This document shows positions 33,680-47,267 of a stretch of DNA of 64,000 nt, in pieces (position 1 is the stretch's first letter; each line of letters begins with the position of its first letter). This DNA comes from Dicyema japonicum. Taxonomy: Eukaryota > Dicyemida > Rhombozoa > Dicyemidae. The notes below the pieces were generated by a model. It was not told where the DNA came from, ran no database searches, and saw only the letters and a program-made list of their open reading frames with translations. The stretch is taken from positions 333,445 through 397,444 of the forward strand of contig RDEW01000048.1 in the NCBI GenBank assembly GCA_011109175.1. The letters are read 5' to 3'. The position numbers and the translations under genes were made by a program.

Positions 33680-35392
33680 TATATATTATATAAATGGAGG
33701 TTATTATAGTTACAATTTTATAATTAATATTTCTGTTTTTTCCTCACTACTAAAGGTCATATTGAGTTTTTTATACACCTTAATTTTACAAAATAACTTT
33801 CGCCGAGGAGTAGTATTGAATCCGAAACAGTAGAGAGGAACAATTTTCTCCACCTCTTTTCTAAAGGTGCCAGGCATCAAAGATTGTAAGCCTGGGGTTA
33901 ATATCCAAATTTTTTGAGGAAGATCTGGGACTTGCTGCTTATCTTTCCGGTTGTCTCGACAGCAATTGCGCAGAAGGTATATCGATCGAGAGTCCTCTAT
34001 ACTTTTTTCCATTATCTCTCTTTGCTTTCTCTGCGATTGACAGTGCCTTTACCGTGCTCCTGAAAATACTAGTGGTTGAGAGTCGACACATGTTGCATCC
34101 CACAATAACGGTTTCCTCTCTTTGAACGTCAAGATCGTTACTCTGTCCTATCATTTTCGTCTCCCTTGTCCAGGCGAGTGGGCTCCAGTATGGATCTTTC
34201 ATAATTTCATTCAAAAAAGTGTGCAGCGAATTTTTCTGCACTTCTTCAGGAGAGGACGTGAAGTTCGTATCAAAGATAGTCTTTCTGTTTAATCGAGGTT
34301 TATGATTATTGCAACTTTTTTGGCGGCCAAGTTTCTGCATACTCTTTTTCATTGGTCGATGATTCTGTAGGATGAAGAATCATTTTGACCATCAGTTGAC
34401 TGGGTGTAGAGAGGATAGAATGCTATATCTATCGGGGAAAAATCCCAAGACTTCCGAAGCAGACATGTAGGATTGCCAGCCTTGATTGTCGAACTTGACT
34501 TTGGGTAGCAGACGGAAAAGTGAATTCATCGATTCGATCTAATTTATCCTCAAGAAACAAGGTGTACCACGAAGTACTGGTACAGTTGAGATGTTATCAT
34601 GATATTCTTCAGAAGGAAAAGGTACATATGTACACCTAGCATTTCCAGCCGCGTGTTTTTAGTTATTTACCCCTGGTCCCTTCAAGTGAAAAAAACCAGT
34701 GGCTAACAAAAGCAAGAGAAGACGCTCTCAGAGATCTGACATGTGTATATTTGGTTCTATAGAGAACTAGTAAATGGACCCGGACAAAAGAAAAGGTGAT
34801 CCGTCTTCTTGTATTCAAGAAAGCACGATGGGTATAGTGGAGAGGACGATTGTCCAATCCTCTACTGATATGAATGTAAATTCAAGTGATGACCACAACG
34901 TATGGCAACAAGTGGACGTGAACTTCCCGAGACAGAGAAGCTTCGCTTCCGTCAACAATAGGTGGAATATGCTCAATAAGTTTGTTTATAACAAGGATTC
35001 TGATGGCTTTATTGGATTTCCAGTCATGGATTGTTTTCTGACTGAAATGGGATGGTTTGTAGAAACCGAATTTGATTACCAATATTAAGAATAATTCTCC
35101 TTTTGTTTGTGAAGACCCAAAGCCAGTGAGCTGGGTGTCCTAGCGTTTTACACTTTTTTAGGAATTGTAGACTGAGCATCTTGAAATGGTCTCTAATTGG
35201 GAGAATAAATTCTGTTTTCTACACATAACGTTTAAATCTTTCGCCTTTTACTAACGATTTCCGTGTGTAGTGTGTTTTTCTCTTGTATTAATAATTTTTT
35301 AATTTATTTATTTTATATTTTAAAAGAATAATAATTTTATATGTGAATTGGATAACCAGAAACAAAATAAATATTCAAATGTTTTAAATGAA
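33680..35392. other. Unresolved, probably mobile-element derived
   Basis: Overlapping minus-strand frames at 33710-34012 and 33939-34352 and a plus-strand frame at 34774-35088 have no family I can name. The segment STVKALSIAEKAKRDNGKKY (minus) weakly resembles the ALSLIEGAFYRKMR block of the RLE-type LINE at 48.4-49.3 kb. No intron-bearing host gene is evident. Confidence 0.35.
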
Positions 35393-36735
35393 ATGACAGA
35401 TTTTAGTTCGTTGTCAAACGTATGGAATTGGTTGCTCTACCCTGAAGCGGAATACCCGAATGACCCTGTACACACATAAATATTATTTGCAGATTCAAAT
35501 TCTCAGTCAAATGACTCAATACGCAGTCTACCTAGAACAGTGCATAATAATAGCCAAGAAGAAACTCAAAATAGATTGTCTAAACAAACTGCCTCTCTCA
35601 AAATGTCAAAGTAACATTATAAATCATTTAGGTTTACTAAGAAGGTGCAAACTCCCAATATTCGAATCATCTTTGGTTGGTTAATTCATTAATTAAAGAA
35701 TAATCACACTTACAATGAAAACAATCATTCAACGGTCTCCTCCTTTCAACCAACAACAGAAAGTTATTACATTCCTCCATACCTCACAGATTCTACTACT
35801 GATTCATTCTCACCTTACAATCAAATTTACATGAATTATTTAGTCCATCTAAACCCTTACTCATTCTCCACTGACTTGAATGAAAATTCATTATCTCTTC
35901 ACAATTACACTTCATTGGACAGTCTGTTCTCGTCACACTCCACTAATATGAATATCCCTTCATTTTCTCACCAAAATTCTAATTCAATCGACAGTACTCT
36001 CTTTTCGTCACACTACACTGATTTGAATACCTCTTCATTATCTCCTCATAATTCCACTTCATTGGACAGTTTCTTCTCGTCACACTCCATTGATATGAAT
36101 ACCCCCTCATTTTCTCATCAAAATTCTAATTCAATGGACAGTACTCTCTTTTCGTCACACTACACTGATTTGAATACCTCTTCATTTTCTCTTCAGAATT
36201 CAAATTCAATGGACAGTAATATTTTTTCGTCACACTCCACTGATTTGAATGGTAATTCAGAAATGTTCTCATTAACCTATCCAACTTCATTAGACACTAA
36301 TATTTCACACTCTAATGATTTAAATACTACTTTTGGAGAATTCTTCAAACAAAAACATACAAATATCACACAAATTCAAGCTAATGAAGGTACCCCTACT
36401 TCTACAGAATATCTAACGATAACTACAAGCAGGTTTACTACTCATTAAATTAACAGAGTCTCACTAAATAAAAAAATAAACGGATACATATTATTTTTAA
36501 AAATATTTAAAGAAAAAAAACAAATGGGGGTGATTTCTAAATATAGTAGTGCCAGTATAGAATGGAAGTTAATGATACAATGTGAGAAGAGGTTTTACAA
36601 GTAAGGGTACGTTATGATGGTAGAGAACAAGCGTCGTCAATAATAGGTCAAATTATAGAGAATAACTTGGAGTATCCATATGAATTCTACGTGGAGGACT
36701 ACAATAAAAACACATATATTGTTATCTTTTTTTAA
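35393..36735 (+). CDS. Ser/Asn-rich repeat protein with C-terminal SOX-like HMG box
   Basis: The gene starts MTDFSSLSNVWNWLLYPEAE, with a 25-nt intron after NDP, and passes through a Ser/Asn/Gln-rich region. The middle (35831-36260) is a tandem array: five units of 24-25 residues built on LFSSHYTDLN, alternating in two types to give a 49-residue (147-bp) super-repeat. After a 24-nt intron (GTTTACTACT...) the frame reads KINGYILFLKIFKEKKQ, ISKYSSASIEWKLM, then, over a 23-nt intron, EKRFYKEQASSIIGQII and a stop at 36735. The spacing of NGYILF, EWKLM and EKRFY, and the helix-3 tail ending YPYEF, resemble a SOX-type HMG box, though several residues between helix 1 and 2 are missing. Exact splicing near 35600-35720 is unresolved. 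DNA binding is inferred only. Confidence 0.6.
35885..36260 (+). repeat. 147-bp coding tandem repeat
   Basis: Two near-identical 147-bp copies begin at 35960 and 36107, each holding two diverged half-units (25 and 24 codons). A partial unit precedes the first copy. The period is a multiple of three and the frame stays open, so the array has been kept or amplified as coding sequence. Confidence 0.9.
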
Positions 36736-36845
36736 CTGTTGTGTTAATGTTATAGTTATTTGTGATTAAATTTAAGTTTTATTTGTTTTAGTTTTTAAAA
36801 TTAATTTTAATAAATAAATTTAAAAAATATTTATAACTAAGCAAA

Positions 36846-39800
36846 ATGTCTTTAAAGCCTCATCATATTTACGGAATAAATTTTTCAATTCGAAATAATA
36901 TATTCTTTTCCGACGAACAAAAGATTGCATTCCCAGGAGGAAATAACATTGTAATCCAAAACAAAGACACCAAAAGTCAGAACATAATTCAATGTTCTGA
37001 GCATTCTACAGGAATGACCGCAGTGGCTTACAGTCCAAATAGGCGGTAAATAAAATAAAACTAAAATAGTTATGTTGCTGTGGCTGAGACATTAGAGAAG
37101 ACTACGATTTGTGTTTACGACTTGGTATTACTACGACGAAAGAAAATGTTACCTACGGTTGAAATGATAAACACTCCTGCAGTTTCCATGGCATTCTCGT
37201 CTGATTCAAAGTACTTGGCTGTTCAGGGTGGGGGACCTGACTGGACGGTGGTTTACTGGCTGTGGGAGAAGGCCAAAGTACTCTCTTCTATAAAGCCTGT
37301 AATGTCAAAAAGCAGTGCAGAAGTGTGCGAGGTTGAAAGGTTGTAAAATATAAGATATCATTCAATCCTGAGGATAATTCACAAATCTGTATAGTAGGAA
37401 TGAACACACTTAAATTTTACCGATATACTGAGGGGATACTACAACTGTTTAGTCCCCAAAAACTGGACTCTTTAAACTGCACTTGTCATGCATGGATTGG
37501 TGAGGACAAAATTGTGGTGGGGACATCAGAAGGGAAACTAATTTTCATAGAAGGTGGTGAAATTAACTCTGAATTGAATCCTTTCGATTCCAACTCGTTA
37601 GTGAGGGAATAATTATAGAGGGGACTGTGCAGTGACAGCCATTTGTGGATATTCTAAGGGAATTCTGTTTGGATATGGAAGCTCGATGGTACTCCATTAT
37701 GAGAAGACAAAGGACAGGGAGTACACATTCAACACAAAAATAGAGGTTTGTAGTTATATTTATGGTTTGATTGAAATTGACGAATTTAACGTTGAAAGTC
37801 ACCTCACTCAACAGATAATCCACTCGCTGGCGGTAAACTCATCAGAGGAAACTCTGGTGTGTTCTACAAACATGGGACAAATATATATGTTTGCACTGGG
37901 GTGTACAGCCATCGATAAGGTAAATTGTAAGCAGCACAGTAGAAAGACGGGAACCATTTTGAGAATATTGGACAATTCAACCACTATGAAGGAGTTAAAG
38001 GGATGGATGTGTGCTTCCAAAAGTCTCTGGTAGTAACGACTGGAAATGACCGGACTGTGGCTGTGAGAAACTACGAGACATAGTATGATGACTAATGAAT
38101 TAGTAATCTTGAATTGGTGAAGGAATTCAATCAGGAAATACATTCAATATCACTCCATCCGTCAGGATTGTACATTCTGGCTGGATTTACTGACAAACTA
38201 AGACTGATGAGTCTGCTTATTGACGATATAAAGACCATCAAAGAATTTCAAGTCAAACTGTGCAAAGAGGTTAATGAGTGTACTAACCCAAACAGTGTCG
38301 CTTCAGTAATGGAGGACACATGTTTGGGGCAACAAACTCAAATTTGATACAAATATACTCAACCATTACTTATGAGAATATTATTAACCTTAAAGGACAT
38401 AATTCACGGATATCATCAATAGAGTGGGGACCTTCTGACCTCAAGTTGTTTTCATGTGGCTCAGATGGAGCTGTTTACGAGTGGGACATCATTTCGGGTT
38501 TTCATAAAATAATGACTTTAAGGGACAAGGGTTAATGAGAATGTCCTCAAACAGTGCAACTACTCAGACCTCACAATATCAAAAGATGGAAAGTACACCT
38601 GTGCTGTTGGATCTGACAAAAAGATTAGAGAGATTTCCAACTCCTCAGTTATATGTAGACTGATTCAGTAGGTTAGAATACAAGTGGACTCTCCGGGTGT
38701 TCCTTTCACATCCATATCAATGTGTGCCTCTAACAAGTATTTGTACTGCGGGACAGTCTCTGGACTGATGACCAGTGTAAAGTTTCCCCTCGTGGCCAAT
38801 CCAGAGTATATGATCTGGTCAGGACACTCAAAATGTGTGACACGTGTATGTGAATATGAGTGATTGTCCCAGATTAGACTGACATATGACGGGTCATCCC
38901 TAATAACAGCATCAGAAGATGGGACTGTGATTGTGTGGAATGTGACTGAGTCAAATAAGCAAACGATAGATTATTCTGATGAGATTCTAATAACAAAGAC
39001 TGACTTAGAGGATAAGGTTTTGAAGGATCACTTATTAGAATGCCAACATATTTGACTTACAGACCAGGGTCGATGAGCTCAAAATGGAGAATGAGTACCA
39101 ACTCAGACTCAAGGATATGTCTTATGGAGAGAAAATAAAAGAACTCACAGACAAGTTCACTGCAGAAATTGAAGAGTTGAAGACGGACTACCTCAAGTCA
39201 TCCACCGATAAAGAGACAGTCGAAAACAGATTTAAGGATCTTATTTCCGTGAATGAGGACAAACACTCCAATGAAATACAGAATATAAGTAAATGAGTGG
39301 TGATTACTGTTAGATGACTCTCACAGCCACAAACTGCTGTTAGAATATGAAAAATATCAGTCTTTACAGTCAAAGTCACAGAAAATGCAAGAAAACTACG
39401 AAAACCAACTTAATATGAAAAATATCGACAAAGAGGGAGCTTTGAAGGATCAGGAGGAGTTTTATGAAGCCAAACTGGAGGATTTGTTCCGACAGTTACA
39501 AAAGGTAAACGAGATTGAACAAGTCAGGCTGAAGGGATAATCAGTTCTCAACAGACTGAGCACGAGGAGATGAGAGATCAGATTGAGGAGGACGCGGATC
39601 AGGAAATATTGGAGTTGAAAAATGACTATGAGAGGAGACTGAGGGAGGAAAGGGAGATCAACCACAAACTAAAGAGTGAGTCTGGGATTATGAAGAAGAA
39701 GGTCAGGAATGTAATTGATTATTAGTTCTCCAGTCTGACTGGGGAGATTGATGATCTTAGAGGAGAGATTAAGACTCTGCAGAATGAGAATGTGAAGCAA

Positions 39801-40811
39801 GCCACAGTCATTAGAAACCTTGAAAGGGACATTATGAGTTTTAAGAAGGAGGTCGAAGAGAGAGATGACGTAATTCAGGACAAGGTTAATATGGGAGTCA
39901 TTATTTGCAGGAGAAGAAGATTTACGACATAAAGAAGAAAAACCAAGAACTAGAAAAGTTCAAATTTGTGTTGGATTACAAAATCAAGGAATTAAAGAAG
40001 CAGATTGAACCAAAGGAGAACTACATAAAGGCAATGAAGGAACAAATTCAGGAAATGGAAGAGGAGTTGGAGAAGTTCAACAAACAGAATGCACAACTTG
40101 ACTTGAATTCCGTAAGTTTAACGGAAAAACTAAGAATTACTCAAAAGGAAATGTTGAAGGAACGACAATATGTAAATTACAACCTCACACAAAGGTCAGA
40201 GACAAGGAATTTGTGATCCGTAAATTTCAGACTGACCTTCATCGATGTATATCCTTCATCCAGGATCCCAAGGAACTCAAAGCAAAAGTTAAACAACTTT
40301 ACAAAAAGCACGCTCATGGCAATATTGTATGCCCACGTGTTAGTTGTAGTTGGAAGTGGCCACATTGGACTCTGACTTGCAGAACGAATACAACCGGCAA
40401 CGAGAACATTTGGAGAAGACCGTTCACTCTCTGCGGAAAAAGTTGGTGAAGGATGTGCAGCTAAACAGAGCCGACCACGTCAAGATAATACAGGTATGTC
40501 GGTAAAATAACGTTTTACGGAAAACGTGTGTTTGATAAAGGAAATAAATGATTTACGAAAAGAATTGAAGATTGCTCTCACTCAAATACACGATTTGGAG
40601 GTGGCCCTGGGAATACACAGAAACCAACAAAACAAGGATTCTGCCACAACACTCGCAATGATAGCTGCTTCCACCAAGAATGCCATTTTGGAGAAGAATC
40701 TGATTGAGGCCGAGAGACAGATTCATTTACAGTACACACAACTCAATCAAGTATTCTCATTATTTATTATAGCCATTAAACACCAATCTCCCAAATATTA
40801 AGTCAACGTAA
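36846..40811 (+). CDS. CFAP57: Cilia- and flagella-associated protein 57 (WD40 plus coiled coil)
   Basis: The N-terminal half is WD40 ([104 protein letters not shown]). The C-terminal half is coiled coil ([88 protein letters not shown]). Order and sequence follow CFAP57/WDR65 closely. CFAP57 is needed for inner dynein arm assembly in motile cilia. Introns such as 24 nt after SPNRR, 23 nt after VCE and 21 nt near 38080 are placed; others are implied. A last 22-nt intron joins QLNQ to [12 protein letters not shown] and the stop at 40811; reading through gives a stop at 40801. The gene is nearly full length against the family. Confidence 0.94.
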
Positions 40812-41498
40812 TTACTAATTATCACACTCTTAATTAGGTTTTCATAGGGAAAACTAATTATTTAACAAAATCTGTTATAGGCATTCCTCCATTAAATAAT
40901 ATTCACGTCTGCTCCTATAATTAAATCTGACACCCACAAATAATTATCTGCAATGTCGAGAACGTACAATTCACATTTTTGGAAAGTAATATTCCCATCA
41001 AAGAAATGTCTGTTTCCTCCTTTGTTTTTATCAATATTGTCCACAATTACAATGAGAGACCTTAATTGGACAACAATTTCATTTTTTCGTTATAAATCTG
41101 TTGTTTCAGATGGTAGTTGATAATATTCCTCGTTAAATAGGCATAACAAGAGTACCTCATTTTGTAAATAGGAATATTTGATTCGACAAATGCTTTCGTA
41201 ATTTTATTGGCCAACTTATATGATCACCGGAAGTTTTAATAGAAGTATTAGGTGCTTTTAACAGACTTCATGTCATCTAAAAATACTTTTTCCAGATACC
41301 TTAAGGTTTTATCAGCAAATTTTTTCAAATGTTAATTACAAATTTGAACAAAAAATTCTAAATTGACTACAAATTCAGAATATTTATTTGCATAAAAATG
41401 AGCTTTCTGAGTTAGTGAACTTATACACTCAACTATCAAGATTAATAAACACCTGTCGAGTAAAATTATTATTATTTTTATTTAATTAAATTAAAATT
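40812..41498. other. No gene seen
   Basis: AT-rich 3' flank of CFAP57. No frame has recognisable similarity. Confidence 0.4.
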
Positions 41499-41850
41499 TA
41501 TTGAACCAGAAAACCACAGTCATAGCCAGAATGAAAAATTAAGGTGATCCCGGCCTTCTCAGCAGTCTTTGCATGCTTGGAGTTGAAAGAAGTGGCGTCC
41601 AAGAGATGGTTGTTGACTAATGGTCATTTTTGGATATAATTTAGGAGATATCTGGCGCCACCAGAGATGGTGAACCACACGACGCATGCTAATAATTCAA
41701 GCTCCTTGGAACTAAAAGGGAAGAGGAGGAACAGAAGAATCAAATAAAAAAACTTAAATTTAAGTAGCAACACGTTGGCGCCAGACGGCACCATAATTGT
41801 AAAAAATGATATTTTGATATTAAAAAACAATTAGCTATTTTTCTGTTGCC
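41499..41850. mobile_element. Possible short non-autonomous LINE derivative
   Basis: In the plus sense it starts with LINE-3'UTR-like sequence (AAGGTGATCCCGGCCTTCTC near 41540). It continues to GGCGCCACCAGAGATGGTGA, ACCACACGACGC, GAAGAGGAGGAACAGA and GGCGCCAGACGGCACC. The ACCACACGACGC part resembles the 5' region of the LINE at 5.6 kb (GGTGAACCACATGACTCC). Its second half has a partner at 42450-42610. Both ends of a LINE with no body suggest an internally deleted element. Confidence 0.45.
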
Positions 41851-42430
41851 TTAGTTATTACATATTATATTGATGAATAGGTTTGAAACCACAAACCATC
41901 ACTAAGAACTGCTTAAAAGCCTCAAGAAAATCAACAATGTTCATCTTTTCAACGAAAGAAACGAGGATCAAACCACAAGTCAACTTGAATGACTTCCAAA
42001 TCCTAACCAAAGTAAACCCCTTTATCCTCGCAGTTACCCTTGATCCATTTGTGTCATTCATACACCTATTAAACCTGGTAGCTTCGAGGATATAAAAAAA
42101 GATGGTAATGCTGAAGATTTTTCGCATTCATAGGTATCTCAACCCGTTTACTGAGCATCAAATTGATCTTCTCGCTATTAGCATATAGTAAATTAGAACT
42201 GATATAGAACCGATGCCCTAGTCTTATTTCGATTCCCGAATGGAATACAATTTGTTACTGAGTATTATTATTAATTAACCCCGGACACACCGAGAAAGAA
42301 GTTAAAGTAAACAACTAATTAAGTGTATCCAGTTTCCACTTCTACAGAAACAGAGTCCATCCGGAATCAGCATAAAGGGTAAGACGTCCATTACATGCAG
42401 TCGTGGAAACCCCTCCAGTGGAGTGGGGAA
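41851..42430. other. No clear gene
   Basis: Two overlapping frames on opposite strands (41883-42095 plus, 41858-42127 minus) have no known family. Probably non-coding or old element sequence. Confidence 0.35.
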
Positions 42431-42612
42431 GAGCAAATGATCCTTTTTCATGCCGGCCTGGCACTGGGCGTCACCTAGACAGGTGGATCACATGACGCCA
42501 TTCTATTGGGAAGAGAGAGGAGGAACAGACAAGTAAGCAGAAAAATTAAACTAACTAACCACGCAGCACCACACGGCGCCACGCGGCAAAATCCTCGTTA
42601 CTGAGAATGCTA
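42431..42612. mobile_element. Second copy of the short element
   Basis: GGCGTCACCTAGACAGGTGG, ATCACATGACGCC, GAAGAGAGAGGAGGAACAGA and CACACGGCGCCACGCGGCA parallel the half-element at 41650-41800 in the same order and spacing. The upstream half of the first copy is not clearly repeated here. Confidence 0.5.
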
Positions 42613-43743
<1,131 letters not shown>

Positions 43744-44780
43744 TTTATTCACTTTTGGCTTATTAATATATAATTTTGGATATTAATAAGGACGACTTAT
43801 TCATTGGGCAAACAACCAGTTTATTTAGTCAATGTTTGACTGCGCAAATTACGATTCCCTCCCTTCTTTCTACATAGACTATCCACCATCCGGAAACCGC
43901 CAACAGAGTAATCAGTTTTAATTTCGAGTTTAAGCGCTTCTAGCTGAACAAACTCATAATGGCGACAAGTCCTTCAACTTACCTATGACATCCTTCTCAG
44001 ATATCTCGATAATGAAAAAACATGCTGACTTTATGTCAAATGAAAAAAGCAGTAGAGGTCTCCTTGTATATCAGGGATCTCTTAGTTATATAGTTTTTTC
44101 TTTCTAACCAATTAATCCTGTAGGAATATATTGAATAAATAAACAGCACTTTTGTTGGATGATTCGTTATCGATCTTACAGTCACCTGGTACTGTCTCCG
44201 GAAACGTCTATCAAAGAACTCAATTGGAATATCTTACTTTAAAGCCAATAAAAGTTCCTATGCACGGAAAATTGCGTTCATGAAAAAATTTTTTGTTTAT
44301 TTCTGAGAGGAAAAAATCGCAACTGTCTTTCCTTGCTGATTCTTCCCTAAGAAAGAAGTGGAGGGAGATTCTCAAGAGAAATAACAAGTTCTGTTTTTCC
44401 ATAATCAAAAAACTTGTTAGTTTAGTCCGCAATTGTTGGAGGGCTCTTCTTTACTATTACTTTTAAAACATTCCATATTTGAATTCTATTCGTCAGGCTT
44501 TTCTATTAAGTCAATAGCCTGTCGCAGCCGGTTCCAAGAATTTTTGAATTCTTTGTGCATGAAATTGTGGTATTGTCAGTACTTACCTTATATCACAAGT
44601 TAATATTTTTGTGATTTTTATATATCGACAATTTTGTTGATAACCAGTCTTATATAAAATGTGGATAAACCTTACCGGGGATCTATCCTTTGTGACGGTA
44701 ACATCATTCGCATATGTCAAAAGAAGATTAGGAGATGGAGAATTTAAATAATATTAATGGAGAACTCTTACTCTATTTGG
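43744..44780. other. No gene seen
   Basis: AT-rich sequence between ARF and a LINE tail. Frames here (for example 44220-44432 minus) show no similarity that I can support. Confidence 0.4.
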
Positions 44781-44784
44781 CAAT

Positions 44785-45140
44785 AGGGAGATTTATTTAA
44801 AACCAAAAATCACCGACTTAATTGTCAGCTGCGTATAAAGGTGGCTTAACTTTGAGTATAAACAGCCTTTTTAGTATCCAAGACTTGTTTCTACAATGTT
44901 TAGTTTTTTTAGGAAGAGGAAATGACGTTGCTGATATGCTTTCTAAATTTCATAAGGGGGCCGTATGCGATCCCAGTATTTTGATAAAGTTAGTGGAGGG
45001 AATTGACATTCCATTAAGGGTCAAAAAGGTTCCGAGTTTGTTAGTCTTCCATTTGAAATAAAAATCATTGTGCTAGACTTTTCAAGAATTGTGTGTGATA
45101 GGTTTATCATAAGCCAACAGCTCAAGTTGTCCAGTTCACA
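44785..45140 (-). mobile_element. LINE fragment: RT end joined to 3'UTR
   Basis: The minus strand matches the fragment at 24835-25140 along most of its length (GACAACTTGAGCTGTTGGCT, CTTACTTTATGA-type tail, KFRKHISNV). It has the same internal junction to the 3' end and ends at GGTGATTTTTGGTTTTAAAT. The two copies probably derive from one deleted master. Confidence 0.75.
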
Positions 45141-45480
45141 TATTGGGTTGATTTGTATTATTCAATATACTCTCGTAATCCGTAAAAAAATTACATAATG
45201 TTGGAGTAAATGCATTGTAATGAGACTGAATGATCATAATGTACTACATATTTAATATAAATAATTATAAGGTTTTACAGAGAATGGAGGTTTACAAAAA
45301 ATAGACACAAAGGCATAACTAAAAAAGTTAATATGTACGTAATAAAGAATTAGAAAATTTAAGAATCACGTGGTCAAAACTATTATCTTTAAGCAGTTTG
45401 ATAGATGAGCCAATAAAGATAACAGTCAAGCATAATTAAAGTAGTTTTTTGTAGACAAACAAAAAGAGTTGGTTAACATT
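45141..45480. other. Short intergenic gap
   Basis: AT-rich. Includes ATCACGTGGTC followed by AAAACTATTATCTTTAAG at about 45366-45396. Nearly the same sequence recurs at about 49319-49347, beyond the far end of the split RLE-type LINE. Confidence 0.5.
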
Positions 45481-47130
45481 AAATTCCATTTCGACAAGTA
45501 CTCCGACATGCAAACGTGACAAAGCATTTCAATTTTAAATGACTCAAGTGGTGTTTATAGTATTTGCTCACGACTCCATCCCAAGTAAGGACTACTGGGA
45601 CCACGTGAACTTTCGCTTTGTGTATAATCCCCATCTCACTTGCGAGAAGATCGTACTTGCGGCCTTTCTCCACTTCTACATGTTTCAAAGAATCTTGGGA
45701 GGTTATTCCCACTTCTATTAGCGTTATTATGTTCTTGATTTTGTCACACACGAAAATATCCGACTTGTTATATTCTCGTATCCGTAGCTATTGTTGTGTC
45801 AACGCGAATTTCCACAAGTTCAGTTACAACCGTTGTTTGCACTGAATGAGTCTTTAGTCTTTTCGATTTCTTTATTCCATACTTCCTGCACAGGTGTAAG
45901 TGTATGCACCTGACGACCTTATTATGACGACGTAAGTAGTCACTATTGAGCATTCTCCCACACCTTATTGCCAGATGATGCACTGTTTTTTTTCGCTCAT
46001 CTGTTCAATTTCAATGAGTCCTATATAATAATTATATAGAGAAGTCGCATGCTCATTGATTGCCTTGAAGAAATTGACACTATTCAGTTTAGTCTTTGTA
46101 AGATTCACGCTCATATTCTCCACTTCTGCATAAATAGACTTCATCACATTAGTCTTCACGACGTTACTATATTTGTCTTCTAATACGCCAAGATATCGAT
46201 AACCTCAAGACCGTCAAGTAACATAGCTTTTTCAACCAACAATCAACATTTGTGGCTGATTTGTCGATATTAGGCTCCAGTCCAGCCACATCAAAAAATT
46301 TTCCAACTTGGTTCATCATTCTTAGCATTGTGTCATAAGATATTAATTTAAGATCATCCGTAAACAAAAAGTGGTGAGTAGCATAGGTAAGAGTATTTCC
46401 CTCAGCATCCATGGTCACTTTAGGGTATTTACCATTCAATAGTCGACTCAGCGGATCAATCAATAATACAAATAACTGTGGGGATAAGGAATCTTCTTGT
46501 AATATTCCCCTTCTTAGATTCACCACACCAAACAATTTTCCATTAAATTTAAGTTGGAATGTCCACATTTTCATAAGTTTTTTTTTATAAACGTAATAAT
46601 CCATAAAGGTAGTTCAGAGTTTTCTAAAACTTCGTACAGAAAGCCATCTTACATCAATCCAAGTCGAGCGTAAATTGGCTGACTGTTTGTTAATAGTTAA
46701 CCAATGCTTGTTCTTTCGCACCCTGACACATTCTACGAGTTCCTAACTGGTTATCACTAATTAGATCGAATGCTTCAATATATTTGCTCAGCTTCACCCA
46801 CATTCACCCACTTTGTTGTCAATTTATAGAGGTTAGACATGTACGTGATCGGTCTAAGGTCCTTCGGAATGTCACAAACTTCTTTCTTTGGAATAAAGTA
46901 AGTGACACCAGTATAAAACCATGACTCAGGAGTCGATTATAACCTTTTCTATTTCTTGGTATTTATAATCATGGAGGGACGTAATCTTCTTAATAAAGAA
47001 ATTGTAGATCCCATCACAGCCGCACGCTCTTCAATTTGGCAAAAGTGGATTATTCTGTCACATGGGCGGCGCGTAACGCATGGGCAGCCTGTTACATTTT
47101 TTTCGACCTTGAAAAGGTCTTTTGATTATC
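45481..47130 (-). mobile_element. RLE-type LINE (Dong/R4-like), RT and endonuclease part
   Basis: Minus-strand order: GVTYFIPKKEVCDIPKDLRP, ITYMSNLYKL (RT start, near 46920), LRRGILQEDSLSPQLFVLLI (motif 4), HHFLFTDDLKLIS (active site FTDD), NEHATSLYNYY, MHHLAIRCGRML, RRHNKVVRCIHLHLCRKYGI, KRLKTHSVQTT, VEIRVDTTIATDT, then IITLIEVGITSQDSLKHVEV, EKGRKYDLLASEMG and VVLTWDGVVSKYY. The last part is the restriction-like endonuclease seen in Dong/R4-like and microsporidian elements. Several frameshifts and stops interrupt it. Its 5' part appears separately at 48355-49300. Confidence 0.85.
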
Positions 47131-47267
47131 CGACATTTGATTTTGTATATCTGATTTATATCGTGATTTAATCCTGTTAAATTAGTTTTTTATTCATAAA
47201 TGTTATGATCATAAAGATTTTATTTTTTTTATAGCGGTAAACCTAGATTTCTAGCGTGATTTATAGC

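Noticed and set aside
44905-45061. Plus-strand frame reading GNDVADMLSKFHKG, like an RNase H domain of an LTR element
   Set aside because: The minus strand of the same DNA and of its twin at 24.9 kb reads a LINE reverse-transcriptase end (PEKSTTTVFTSNGRLTN, MKFRKHIS). The plus-strand resemblance is an antisense coincidence.
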